A stretch of 64,000 bases of DNA from Pseudogemmobacter lacusdianii (lineage in GTDB: Bacteria > Pseudomonadota > Alphaproteobacteria > Rhodobacterales > Rhodobacteraceae): contig NZ_JAVDBT010000005.1 of assembly GCF_030848395.1 (NCBI RefSeq), positions 1 to 64,000 on the forward strand. The letters run 5' to 3'. The translations under genes were made by a program, and so were the position numbers. Shown in pieces: positions 8,562-16,853 of the stretch (positions are counted from its first letter, which is position 1; every line of letters begins with the position of its first letter). Below the pieces are notes generated by a model. That model was not told the DNA's origin. It ran no database searches and saw only the letters and a list, made by a program, of their open reading frames with translations.

Positions 8562-9356
8562 TTAGGGCAGGTTGGCCAGGTAACGCCGCAGAATGCGTTC
8601 CAGTTTTGCCGCACCCAAGGGCGCCATCGCCTTGGTATGCTCATGGCTGATCTGCTCATCGCTCATCCCTGCGGCCATATTGGTCACGGTGGAGATGGCC
8701 GCAACCTCAAGGTCAAGAAAGCGCGCAAGGATCACCTCGGGCACTGTGGACATGCCAACGGCATCGGCGCCAAGTGTTTTCAGCATGCGGATCTCGGCCT
8801 TGGTCTCGAAAGAAGGGCCAGAGTACCAAGCATAGACGCCCTCTTGCAGCGCAATGCCTTCGGCCTTTGCAGCGGATTGCAAGGCGGCGCGCAGGGCGGG
8901 GGAATGGGCGTCGGTCATCGGCACGAAACGCGCATCGGTCTTCTCGCCGATCAAGGGGTTAAGGCCGTTGTAATTGATGTGATCGCTCAGCAGCATCAGA
9001 TCGCCAGGCGGGATGTCTTGGCGCAGTGAACCTGCGGCATTGGTAAGGATCAGCCGCTCGGCACCAAGCGCTTTCAGCACCTCGAGCGCGCCGCGCATCG
9101 CGGCCGGGTTGCCGTTTTCATAGTAATGCTCGCGCGCACCAAAGACGGCGACGCGCTGGCCCTCCAACTGGCCGATGTGCAGATGCGGGTTGTGGCCCGA
9201 GACGCCAGCATGCGGAAAGCCGGGCAAATCGGCATAGGGAATGGCCGGCCCCTCGACCGCATGGGCAAGATGTCCAAGGCCTGAGCCCAAGATCAGACCC
9301 AGTTTGACCGGGGCATCGCCAGCCCGCTCATGGATTTTCTTCAGGGCTTCTTGCAT
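8562..9356 (-). CDS. punA: Purine-nucleoside phosphorylase (inosine/guanosine type)
   Basis: 264-residue trimeric-type PNP (COG0005). It splits purine nucleosides with phosphate into base and ribose-1-phosphate. Visible motifs are LILGSGLGHLAHAVEG (phosphate binding), HIGQLEGQRVAVFGAREHYYE, LTNAAGSLRQ, and SGPSFETKAEIRMLKTLGADAVGMSTVPE (given here only as a region, about residues 180-208), which holds the base-binding glutamate and the methionine. Start ATG at 9356 gives the family N-terminus. It lies directly downstream of the nucleoside importer genes on the same strand, separated by a 170-bp gap that contains an inverted repeat pair, so it probably uses the imported nucleosides. Confidence 0.92.
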   Translation of the reverse strand: MQEALKKIHERAGDAPVKLGLILGSGLGHLAHAVEGPAIPYADLPGFPHAGVSGHNPHLHIGQLEGQRVAVFGAREHYYENGNPAAMRGALEVLKALGAERLILTNAAGSLRQDIPPGDLMLLSDHINYNGLNPLIGEKTDARFVPMTDAHSPALRAALQSAAKAEGIALQEGVYAWYSGPSFETKAEIRMLKTLGADAVGMSTVPEVILARFLDLEVAAISTVTNMAAGMSDEQISHEHTKAMAPLGAAKLERILRRYLANLP

Positions 9357-9381
9357 GACTAAGCTTTCACATCTGACAGGC

Positions 9382-9434
9382 GCCGGGGGGATCCTCCCCC
9401 CGGACCCCCCTGGAGTATTTTCCTCAAGATGAAA
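9382..9434 (+). repeat. Rhodobacterales-type intergenic palindromic element, copy A
   Basis: GC-rich palindrome (GCCGGGGGG...CCCCCCGG) followed by ACCCCCCTGGAGTATTTT and AAGATGAAA. The same element is repeated in opposite orientation at 9455-9508 with a few substitutions. The first part can fold into a hairpin. Confidence 0.75.
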
Positions 9435-9454
9435 GCCAAGCAATCTGATGCCCA

Positions 9455-9508
9455 TTTCATCTTGATCTAAATACTCTCTGGGGGTCCGGGGGGCGAAGCG
9501 CCCCCGGC
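9455..9508 (-). repeat. Rhodobacterales-type intergenic palindromic element, copy B (inverted)
   Basis: Read on the minus strand it matches copy A base for base over most of its length: GCCGGGGG, a short loop, CCCCCCGGACCCCC, GAGTATTT and CAAGATGAAA. The pair can form one long cruciform with a loop of about 20 bases between the nucleoside permease gene and punA. Confidence 0.75.
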
Positions 9509-9525
9509 TTTGGGGTTAAAGCGCT

Positions 9526-10497
9526 TTAGCGCTCTTTCACATAAGGTTCCCCGCCCGCGCGCGGCGGGATGGCGCGGCCAACGAAGCCCGCGAGCGCCAG
9601 CACCGTCAGGATATAGGGCAAGGCGGTGAGGAAAGGCACCGGCACTTTGAACTGCACCACAGCCTCGACCACATCGGGGCGGTTGGCGAGGGCTTGGAAG
9701 AAGCCAAAGAGGAGGCAGGTCCACATCGCTGCCACTGGGCGCCATTTGGCGAAGATGAGGGCCGCGAGCGCGATATAGCCGCGGCCTGCGGTCATATCCT
9801 TGCCAAAGCCCGCTTGCAAAGCGGTGGCCATATAGGCGCCAGCCAGACCGCAGAGCACGCCGGTGATCAGCACAGCACCGTAGCGCAGGCCTTTCACGGA
9901 AATCCCGGCGGTGTCGACGGCGGCGGGGTTTTCGCCCACCGCGCGCAGGCGCAGGCCAAAGCGGGTGCGGTAGAGGACGAACCAAGTGAGGCCCACCACG
10001 GCGAAGGCCGCATAGACCAGCACCGAATGGCCCGAGATGACTTCCTCATAAAAGGGGCCGATGACGGGCACGGATTGCAGCGTCTCGGCGAAGGGCAGGG
10101 TGATCGGCTGGAACCGCGCCTCGCCGTTCAGGGGCGGGGTGCGGCCGCCTTGGCCAAAGAGGCTTTGCGCCATCAGCACCGTTAGCCCGGCGGCAAGGAA
10201 GTTCAGCGCCACGCCCGAGATCAGCTGGTTGCCACGGAAGGTGATCGAGGTCACGCCATGGATCAGCGCAAAGATCAGCGAGCCGCCGACCCCGGCCAAA
10301 AGCCCCAGCCAAGCCGAGCCGGTGAGCGCGGCCACCGCACCTGCGCACATCGCGGCCGCCAGCATCTTGCCCTCAAGCCCGATGTCGAAGATCCCCGCAC
10401 GCTCGGAGTAAAGCCCGGCGATGCAGGCCAGCATCAAGGGGGTGGCCAGCCGCAGCGTCGCGTCCAGCACTTGCAGAAGCGTTGCGTAATCCATCAT
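9526..10497 (-). CDS. Nucleoside ABC transporter permease (second subunit)
   Basis: 323-residue membrane permease of the BPD_transp_2 family as found in Bmp-type nucleoside importers (YufQ/NupQ-like). It begins MMDYATLLQVLDATLRLATPLMLA and carries YSERAGIFDIGLEGKML, the typical coupling stretch of this family. There are about eight to ten hydrophobic segments. ATG at 10497 overlaps the stop of the first permease (ATGA). It forms the inner-membrane channel together with the preceding permease and the tandem ATPase. It is the last importer gene before punA. Confidence 0.9.
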   Translation of the reverse strand: MMDYATLLQVLDATLRLATPLMLACIAGLYSERAGIFDIGLEGKMLAAAMCAGAVAALTGSAWLGLLAGVGGSLIFALIHGVTSITFRGNQLISGVALNFLAAGLTVLMAQSLFGQGGRTPPLNGEARFQPITLPFAETLQSVPVIGPFYEEVISGHSVLVYAAFAVVGLTWFVLYRTRFGLRLRAVGENPAAVDTAGISVKGLRYGAVLITGVLCGLAGAYMATALQAGFGKDMTAGRGYIALAALIFAKWRPVAAMWTCLLFGFFQALANRPDVVEAVVQFKVPVPFLTALPYILTVLALAGFVGRAIPPRAGGEPYVKER

Positions 10498-11594
10498 GCG
10501 GCTCCTTCTGCGCGGGCTCGGAAGGCGGCGAAGATCCGGCCGAGCAACATCCGCACCATCACATCCAGCGCGCCGGTGAAGAGGATCACCAGACCTTGCA
10601 CCACGATGCGCATCTCGATCGGGATCTTGGTCCAAAGCCCAAGCTCGGCCCCGCCTTGGAAGAGGAAGCCAAACAGCAAAGCCGCCAGCACCACGCCCAA
10701 GGGATGGTTGCGCCCCATCAGCGCCACCGCGATGCCGATGAAGCCCGCGCCCGAGGCCGAGTTGCCAAGAAGCCGCTCCGCCTCGCCCATCACATTGTTG
10801 ACGGCCATCATCCCGGCCAAAGCGCCGGAGAGGATCATCACGATCATGATGATGCGGGTGGGGTTGATGCCAGCGTAGCGCGCCGCAGGCTCGGATTTGC
10901 CGAAGGCGCGGATCTGATAGCCAAGGCGGGTGTGCCACAAGAGCACCCAGACCGCGACGGCCATGCCAAGCGCGATGAAGAGGGTGATATTGGCGGGCAC
11001 CGGCTTGGTGAAGAAGAGGTTCACCAAGGGGATGTCATTCAGCGCCGGAAGATGGGTGGCATCGGGGAAATTGGCCGAGGCCGGGTCGGATTGGCCGACC
11101 GGCTTGAGCGTATTCACCAGAAGATATTGCAGCAGGCTGGCGGCGATATAGTTGAACATGATCGTGGTGATCACGATATGGCTGCCGCGTTTGGCTTGCA
11201 GATAGGCCGGGATCGCGGCCCAGATCGCGCCAAAGGCGGCCGCCGAAAGCGTGGCTGCCAAGAGCGCCAGCGACCAATGCGGCCAAGGGATGAAAAGGCA
11301 GACCAAGGCCACGCCAAGGCCGCCCAAAAGCGCCTGCCCCTCGCCGCCGATGTTGAACATGGCGGCATGGAAGGCGACACAGACTGCGAGGCCAGTGAAC
11401 ATGAAGCTGGTGGCGTAATAGAGCGTATAGCCCCAGCCGTAAGCGTCCATCACGGTGCCTTGCACCATGACGGTGATCGCCTCCCACGGGTCTTGGCCGA
11501 TGGCGAGGATGATCAAAGCGGCGATGGTGAAGGCCAGGGTCAGCGAGACCAGAGGCACAAGGGCGACATCGGCCCAACGCGGCAGGCGTTCCAT
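10494..11594 (-). CDS. Nucleoside ABC transporter permease (first subunit)
   Basis: 366-residue BPD_transp_2 family permease (YufP/NupP-like). It has about nine to ten membrane segments and the conserved MFNIGGEGQALLGGLG near residue 80, matching the FDIGLEGKML stretch of its partner. The start codon at 11594 shares a base with the ATPase stop (TGATG), and the end overlaps the second permease by 4 bases, so expression is coupled. Heterodimeric permeases of this kind import purine and other nucleosides. Confidence 0.9.
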   Translation of the reverse strand: MERLPRWADVALVPLVSLTLAFTIAALIILAIGQDPWEAITVMVQGTVMDAYGWGYTLYYATSFMFTGLAVCVAFHAAMFNIGGEGQALLGGLGVALVCLFIPWPHWSLALLAATLSAAAFGAIWAAIPAYLQAKRGSHIVITTIMFNYIAASLLQYLLVNTLKPVGQSDPASANFPDATHLPALNDIPLVNLFFTKPVPANITLFIALGMAVAVWVLLWHTRLGYQIRAFGKSEPAARYAGINPTRIIMIVMILSGALAGMMAVNNVMGEAERLLGNSASGAGFIGIAVALMGRNHPLGVVLAALLFGFLFQGGAELGLWTKIPIEMRIVVQGLVILFTGALDVMVRMLLGRIFAAFRARAEGAA

Positions 11595-13138
11595 CAGGCG
11601 GCCTCCCCTTTTCCAGTGATCCCGGCCATCATCAGCCCCAGTTCTTTCTCATCAGTGGCGGCGCGCTCACGGGTGCCCATGATCTGGCCGTCAAACATCA
11701 CCGCGATCCGGTCGGAGAGCGACAGGATCTCATCGAGTTCGACCGAGACAAGGAGCACGGCCTTGCCCGCGTCGCGCAGAGCGATGAGTTGTTTGTGAAT
11801 GAATTCAATGGCGCCGATGTCGACGCCGCGGGTGGGTTGGCCGACAAGCAGCAGGTCGGGGTCCTGCTCAAACTCGCGGGCGACGACGATCTTTTGCTGG
11901 TTGCCGCCGGAGAAGTTCTTTGCCGCCAAACCGGGGATCGGCGGGCGGACGTCGAAGGTCTCCATTTTGCGGGCGGTGTCGGCGCGCAGGGCTGCGTTGT
12001 CCATCAAAAGCGCGTTCTTTTGGTATTTCGGGTCGTTGAAATAGCCAAAAGCCACATTCTCCCAAGCGGTGAAATCAAGGATCAGCCCGTGGTGGTGGCG
12101 GTCTTCGGGGACATGGGCAACGCCAGCCTCGCGGCGGGATTGTCCATTGCACTCAGGGCCTTGCAGGGGCAGGGGGCTGCCTTTGAGGGTGACATTGCCC
12201 GAGGCGCGGATCATGCCGCCAAGTGCTTCCATCAGCTCAGACTGGCCATTGCCAGCGACCCCGGCGATGCCAAGGATCTCCCCCGCCCGGATCTCAAGGC
12301 TGACGCCTTTAAGGCGTTCAACTCCGGCTTCGTCGCGCACGCGCAGGTCTTGCACGGAAAGCACCACATCGCCGGGTTGGGCCGGGGCTTTGTCGACGGC
12401 CAGAAGCACTTTGCGGCCGACCATCAGCTCGGCCAGCTCTTCGGGGCTCGACTCGGCGGTTTTTACGGTGCCGACCATGGTGCCGCGCCGCATGACCGAG
12501 ACATTGTCGGTGGTCTCCATGATCTCGCGCAGCTTGTGGGTGATCAGGATGATGGTTTTACCTTGGGCTTTCAGACCCTTAAGGATGCGGAACAGGTGGT
12601 CGGCCTCGGCCGGGGTCAGAACGCCGGTTGGCTCATCCAAGATCAGGATATCGGCCTGACGGTAGAGCGCTTTGAGGATCTCGACCCGCTGCTGGTGGCC
12701 GACCGAGAGGTCTTCGATCAAGGCGTCGGGGTCCACGTCCAGCTCATATTCGCGGCTGAGATCGGTGAGGGATTTGCGCGCCTTGGCGAGGCTGGTGTTC
12801 AGCATCGGGCCGTCTTCGGCACCAAGCACCACATTCTCAAGCACGGTGAAATTCTGCACCAGCTTGAAATGCTGAAACACCATGCCGATGCCAGCGCGGA
12901 TCGCGCTTTGGCTGTCGGGGATCGCGGTGGGGGTGCCGTTGATCAGGATTTGGCCGGAATCGGCGCGGTAAAAGCCATAAAGGATCGACATCAGCGTCGA
13001 TTTACCGGCGCCGTTTTCGCCGATGATGCCGTGGATCGTGCCACGCGGCACCGCGATATTGATGTCACGGTTGGCTTGCACAGGGCCAAAGGCTTTTGAG
13101 ATGCCTTTCAGCTCAATGGCATAGGCGCTGGTTTCCAT
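11594..13138 (-). CDS. Nucleoside ABC transporter, tandem ATP-binding protein
   Basis: 514 residues with two ABC domains, the layout of sugar/nucleoside-type importers (YufO/NupO, RbsA-like). The first domain has a perfect Walker A GENGAGKST near residue 40 and signature LSVGHQQRVEILK. The second has the degenerate Walker A GVAGNGQSE and signature FSGGNQQKIVVARE. This asymmetry is normal for the family. ATG at 13138 follows AGGAGAG. It lies downstream of the substrate-binding protein, behind a hairpin that probably lowers its expression relative to that gene. Confidence 0.93.
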   Translation of the reverse strand: METSAYAIELKGISKAFGPVQANRDINIAVPRGTIHGIIGENGAGKSTLMSILYGFYRADSGQILINGTPTAIPDSQSAIRAGIGMVFQHFKLVQNFTVLENVVLGAEDGPMLNTSLAKARKSLTDLSREYELDVDPDALIEDLSVGHQQRVEILKALYRQADILILDEPTGVLTPAEADHLFRILKGLKAQGKTIILITHKLREIMETTDNVSVMRRGTMVGTVKTAESSPEELAELMVGRKVLLAVDKAPAQPGDVVLSVQDLRVRDEAGVERLKGVSLEIRAGEILGIAGVAGNGQSELMEALGGMIRASGNVTLKGSPLPLQGPECNGQSRREAGVAHVPEDRHHHGLILDFTAWENVAFGYFNDPKYQKNALLMDNAALRADTARKMETFDVRPPIPGLAAKNFSGGNQQKIVVAREFEQDPDLLLVGQPTRGVDIGAIEFIHKQLIALRDAGKAVLLVSVELDEILSLSDRIAVMFDGQIMGTRERAATDEKELGLMMAGITGKGEAA

Positions 13139-13200
13139 GATTTCTCTCCTGGAGCTTGCAGCCGCCTTCCCTGACATCAACACGCGGGAAGAAGCAAAAT

Positions 13201-13229
13201 ATGCCGCGCCAGTCAGACCGGCGCGGCAT
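13201..13229 (-). terminator. Intercistronic hairpin between the binding protein and ATPase genes
   Basis: ATGCCGCGCC (13201-13210) pairs with GGCGCGGCAT (13220-13229) around a 9-base loop, 21 bases past the bmp stop on the minus strand, followed by ATTTTG. Such hairpins typically protect or partly terminate the binding-protein message, giving more binding protein than membrane subunits. Confidence 0.65.
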
Positions 13230-13249
13230 CTATCATGTCCCTAAGGGGA

Positions 13250-14245
13250 TCAGAACTGGGCTGCCGGGCAGCTGTCGTCGCTGGTGTAATCGTGGACTTT
13301 GATCTCACCCGAGGTGATTTTCGCAGCCGCTGCATCGACGGCGGCTTGCATCTCGGGGGTGACCAGAGCGGCGTTGTGTTCGTCCATCGCATAGCCGACG
13401 CCGTCATTGGCGAGACCCATGACATTGATGCCGGGCTTGAGGTTTTCGCCTTCGGAGAAGGCTTCAAACACGGCATTGTCGACCCGCTTCAGCATCGAGG
13501 TCAGCACCGAGCCGGGGTGCAGGTGGTTTTGGTTGCTGTCGACGCCGATCGAGAGAATGCCCTCATCCGCGGCGGCTTGCAAAACGCCGATGCCGGTGCC
13601 GCCGGCTGCGGCGTAAATCACGTCTGCGCCTTGCGATTTTTGGCTTTTGGTCAGCTCGGCGCCCTTCACTGGGTCGTTCCATGCTGCCGGTGTGTCGCCG
13701 GTCCAGTTGATGATCACCGTGGCATCCGCCTTGGTGTCTTTTACGCCTTGCGCATAGCCGCAGCCGAATTTGCGGATCAGCGGGATATCCATGCCGCCGA
13801 TGAAGCCGACGGTGTTGGTTTTGGAGGCCATCGCCGCCATGACGCCAACGAGATAGGAGCCTTCATGCTCGTTGAAGACCACCGATTTCACGTTGGGCAG
13901 ATCGACGACCATGTCGATGATGGCGAATTTGGTGTCGGGGAACTCGGGAGCGACTTTCGAGATCACATCGCCAAAAGCAAAGCCGGTCATCACAATCGGG
14001 TTTGCGCCGGCACCTGCGAGACGGCGGAGGGCTTGCTCGCGCTGCGCCTCATCTTGCATCTCAAGCTCTTTATAGGTGCCGCCAGTTTCCTTGGCCCAAC
14101 GCTCAGCGCCACCGAAAGCGGCCTCGTTGAAGCTTTTGTCGAACTTGCCGCCGAGATCGAAGAGTACGGCCGGCTCAGCCGCTGCGGCGCCGGCCATCAA
14201 GGCCAGCAAGGCGCTTGCCCCGCAGAGGGATTTCATCAGGGTCAT
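13250..14245 (-). CDS. BMP-family nucleoside-binding periplasmic protein
   Basis: 331-residue solute-binding protein of the basic membrane protein (Bmp/PnrA) family, which binds purine nucleosides. The signal peptide is about residues 1-23 (LLALMAGAAAAEP), cleaved by signal peptidase I; there is no lipobox. The first mature segment VLFDLGGKFDKSFNEAAFGGAE carries the family DxGxxxDxSFN signature, and VGFIGGMDIPLI and YAAAGGTGIGVL follow. GGGAG precedes ATG 14245. It is first of the importer operon (binding protein, ATPase, permease, permease, then punA). Confidence 0.92.
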   Translation of the reverse strand: MTLMKSLCGASALLALMAGAAAAEPAVLFDLGGKFDKSFNEAAFGGAERWAKETGGTYKELEMQDEAQREQALRRLAGAGANPIVMTGFAFGDVISKVAPEFPDTKFAIIDMVVDLPNVKSVVFNEHEGSYLVGVMAAMASKTNTVGFIGGMDIPLIRKFGCGYAQGVKDTKADATVIINWTGDTPAAWNDPVKGAELTKSQKSQGADVIYAAAGGTGIGVLQAAADEGILSIGVDSNQNHLHPGSVLTSMLKRVDNAVFEAFSEGENLKPGINVMGLANDGVGYAMDEHNAALVTPEMQAAVDAAAAKITSGEIKVHDYTSDDSCPAAQF

Positions 14246-14426
14246 GGTCGCTCTCCCGGTTGATAATGCACAACACCGCGCCAAGCGCCGGATCGCCGGT
14301 CGTGGGCGGGGTATAGGATAAGATTAGCCGGAAAGGGCCGCTTGGGGTCAAGACGGATTCGCGCGAAGGGCGGGGGCGTTAGCGGTCACAAGCCCGGATT
14401 TCGCCGTGACATTGCGTCAGATCGGC

Positions 14427-14837
14427 TTAGAGCGCGCGTGCCATCACAAGCGCATCAATGCGGCGGCCTTCGGCGGCGTAATAGCCGCGGCGGCGGCCGG
14501 CAGTTTGAAAGCCTTGTGATTCGTAAAGTGCTATGGCGGCAGGGTTTTCTGCGCTGACTTCAAGGAAAGCCTGCTCTGCGCCGCGCGTGCCGGCGGTGGT
14601 CAGAAACGCGGCCACCAGCTTGCGGCCAAGACCCAAGCGACGGCTATCCGGGGCGACGGCAAGGGTCAAAAGCTCGGCCTCACCGGCGACGGCGCGACCA
14701 AGGAGGAAACCCGCCTCGCCTTCGGTCAGAAGAAAGACCAAAGGATCGGCGGTGAGGCTTGCGAAATCGGCGGCTGACCAAGGGGGCGGGGTCTGAAAGC
14801 AGCTTTGGTGCAGCGCGGCCAGCGCCTCGGGCGTCAC
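14427..14837 (-). CDS. rimI: Ribosomal protein S18 alanine N-acetyltransferase
   Basis: 136-residue GNAT acetyltransferase. The acetyl-CoA binding loop is DSRRLGLGRKLVAAFL (V/I-x-x-x-x-R-x-x-G-x-G/A form) and FLEVSAENPAAIALYESQGF is the typical RimI C-terminal motif. The start is GTG at 14837, overlapping the tsaB stop (GTGA). The tsaB-rimI pairing is conserved in many bacteria and supports this call over a generic GNAT. It acts on the ribosomal small subunit. Confidence 0.85.
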   Translation of the reverse strand: MTPEALAALHQSCFQTPPPWSAADFASLTADPLVFLLTEGEAGFLLGRAVAGEAELLTLAVAPDSRRLGLGRKLVAAFLTTAGTRGAEQAFLEVSAENPAAIALYESQGFQTAGRRRGYYAAEGRRIDALVMARAL

Positions 14838-15463
14838 GGCTGGGGGTCCGAGGGCAGGATCACCGGCGGCGGGTCCGAGGGCGGGGCGGCATCGGCGCCC
14901 TTAAGGTAGAAGGGCGCAGGGGCGGCTCCGGGGGCGCGCAGCGCCGCGATCCGGGCGATGGCCTCGGCGATGGGCATGGCGGGGGGCAGCGCCTCATCCC
15001 CGGCGGCAGAGCCGGTGGCGGGGCCATCATGCGGTTGCAAAGGCTCAATCCGGGCGGTGCCTGCGGGGAAATCTTGCACATAAGCAAGGCCTTGGCGGGC
15101 GTCTTCCGCCACACGTAGCGGCTGCGGCAGGCCGTGAGCCAAAGCTTCAAGCCGGGTGACGCCGATGGCGGGAATGTTCAGTGCCAAGGCAAAGCCGCGC
15201 GCGGTGGCAACAGAGATCCGCACGCCGGTGAAGTTGCCCGGACCAATGCCAACGGCAAGGCGCTTGAGATCGGACCATTGCAAGCCGGCCTCGGACATCA
15301 ACTCATTGAGCAAGGGGACCAAACGCTCGGCTTGGCCCTTTTGCATCGGCTCTTCGCGGCTGATCAGCCGACCATCCGGCAAAAGCAAAGCGGCGGCGCA
15401 ATGCGCCGCCGATGTGTCGAAGGCCAGAAGCGGAGCTTCGGCGAAGAGATTAGGCTGCGACAG
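14834..15463 (-). CDS. tsaB: tRNA threonylcarbamoyladenosine biosynthesis protein TsaB, probable CTG start
   Basis: TsaB partners TsaD/TsaE in making the t6A modification at tRNA position 37. The family N-terminus LLAFDTSAAHCAAALL is encoded, followed by GIGPGNFTGVRISVATARGFALAL, the diagnostic ATPase-fold motif (positions 15140-15250). No ATG, GTG or TTG precedes the first beta strand: the open frame begins at 15475, and the only plausible initiator upstream of LLAFDTS is CTG at 15463, with GAGGTG 4 bases before it, inside the end of nfuA. A proline/alanine-rich tail follows. From CTG the protein is 209 residues, near the family norm. Confidence 0.85.
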   Translation of the reverse strand: MSQPNLFAEAPLLAFDTSAAHCAAALLLPDGRLISREEPMQKGQAERLVPLLNELMSEAGLQWSDLKRLAVGIGPGNFTGVRISVATARGFALALNIPAIGVTRLEALAHGLPQPLRVAEDARQGLAYVQDFPAGTARIEPLQPHDGPATGSAAGDEALPPAMPIAEAIARIAALRAPGAAPAPFYLKGADAAPPSDPPPVILPSDPQP

Positions 15464-16013
15464 GACGCACCTCGGTCACTTCCGGGATGTAATGGCGCAG
15501 AAGGTTCTCGATGCCCATTTTGAGCGTCAGCGTCGAAGAGGGGCAACCGGCGCAAGCGCCCTGCATATGCAGATAGACCACACCACGGTCAAAGCCGTGG
15601 AAGGTGATGTCGCCGCCGTCTTGCGCCACAGCGGGACGCACGCGGGTGTCGAGCAACTCTTTGATCTGACGAACAATATCGCCATCTTCGCCGGTATGCG
15701 CAGCATGGCCGCCAGCGGGCTTCGCCTCACCATCCATCACCGGAGCGCCGGATTGGTAATGCTCCATGATCGCGCCAAGGATCGCGGGCTTGATGTGCTG
15801 CCATTCCACATCATCGGCCTTGGTGACGGTCACGAAATCCGAACCGAAGAAGACGCCGGTGACGCCGCCCGCTGCAAAGATGCGATGCGCCAGCGGCGAT
15901 TTGGCCGCAGCTTCAGCGTTGGGGAAATCCGCGGTGCCGATTTCCAGCACGCTTTGCCCTGGCAGGAACTTGAGCGTGGCGGGGTTCGGGGTGGATTCGG
16001 TCTGGATGAACAT
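15450..16013 (-). CDS. nfuA: NfuA-type iron-sulfur cluster scaffold/carrier
   Basis: 187 residues with the two-domain layout of alphaproteobacterial/mitochondrial Nfu: an N-terminal Nfu_N domain (MFIQTESTPNPATLKFLPG onward) and a C-terminal NifU-like domain (about 110-185) with the cluster-binding GACAGCPSS (C-x2-C). It delivers 4Fe-4S clusters to client proteins such as radical-SAM HemN. GGAGG lies 6 bases before ATG 16013. Its 3' end overlaps the deduced tsaB start. Confidence 0.93.
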   Translation of the reverse strand: MFIQTESTPNPATLKFLPGQSVLEIGTADFPNAEAAAKSPLAHRIFAAGGVTGVFFGSDFVTVTKADDVEWQHIKPAILGAIMEHYQSGAPVMDGEAKPAGGHAAHTGEDGDIVRQIKELLDTRVRPAVAQDGGDITFHGFDRGVVYLHMQGACAGCPSSTLTLKMGIENLLRHYIPEVTEVRPVAA

Positions 16014-16108
16014 GGGTAACCTCCGGCCAATCGCTATGGATATGCGCCCGAGCCTGACCGAAGTCAAGGTAAGCGGGCGCTTGTGGCACGGGTCAAAGCC
16101 CGCGCGGG

Positions 16109-16249
16109 TCAGCCGCGGCGGTTGAAATAGCCGTACATTTGCTCAAGCGCTTGCGCGACGCTGGCACTGGGCTGTTTTTGCGGCTGGGCAGCCTCGGTCG
16201 CGGCAGCGGCAGCGGCGGCTTTGGGCAGGTTTTGGTCGTGGGCAGACAT
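16109..16249 (-). CDS. 46-residue small protein with C-terminal EQMYGYFNRRG
   Basis: The frame encodes MSAHDQNLPK, an alanine/glutamine-rich middle and a C-terminal amphipathic segment SVAQALEQMYGYFNRRG. AAAGGACT sits about 6 bases before the ATG. A conserved-looking aromatic end on a low-complexity leader is a pattern I associate with small cytoplasmic proteins of Rhodobacterales. No function can be assigned. It lies alone between nfuA and dgkA on the same strand. Confidence 0.55.
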   Translation of the reverse strand: MSAHDQNLPKAAAAAAATEAAQPQKQPSASVAQALEQMYGYFNRRG

Positions 16250-16373
16250 CGGGCAGTCCTTTAACAATCACGCTCCCTCGAGGCGGGATGTAAGGAGTTT
16301 CTGCGTCGCAGCAAGGGCTTGATGCCGCAGTGCAGCTATGTGCCAGTTGCATAACCTAGGGTCAGGCCCGCGT

Positions 16374-16748
16374 TTAGGCCCAGCAGAGGGCCAAAACGAA
16401 ATAGCCGATCGCAACCACCGCGACGCAAGCCACGGCCAAAGAGCCTAAATCTTTGGCATCTTTGGCAAATTGCGACCATTGGGGCGAGAGGTGATCCACC
16501 AGCACCTCGAGCGCTGTGTTCAGTGCCTCGGTCGCGATCAGAAGGAGCACCAGCGCCACCATGCCGCAGAGGGCCAAGAGGGGCGCGCCCGAAATGGCCA
16601 GCACCAGCACGGCCAGAAGGCCTAAACCCGCCTCTTGCCGAAAGGCACTTTCGCGCGAAAGCCGCTTCAACCCGGCGACGGAATAGCTGGCGGCGGCCAG
16701 AAAATGCGCAAATCCGCTTTTGCGCGGTGGGATCTGTTGCGGGGCCAT
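16374..16748 (-). CDS. dgkA: Diacylglycerol kinase, prokaryotic type
   Basis: 124-residue integral membrane kinase that phosphorylates diacylglycerol to phosphatidic acid. Three membrane helices are visible. The family active-site segment EALNTALEVLVDHLSP (usually E-x-x-N-T-A-I-E) and the following FAKDAKDLGSLAV are diagnostic. ATG 16748 is preferred over an upstream TTG at 16775. The length is normal. Confidence 0.93.
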   Translation of the reverse strand: MAPQQIPPRKSGFAHFLAAASYSVAGLKRLSRESAFRQEAGLGLLAVLVLAISGAPLLALCGMVALVLLLIATEALNTALEVLVDHLSPQWSQFAKDAKDLGSLAVACVAVVAIGYFVLALCWA

Positions 16749-16853
16749 GAAGCAATCCGTTTTGGGCTTAAGCAAGGGCCGAGATCGCCGCTTTTGCCTG
16801 TGAAATCTACGGCGGCAAACCGCAGGCCCCGCGCTAAGGGCCTGCGGTCGGGC

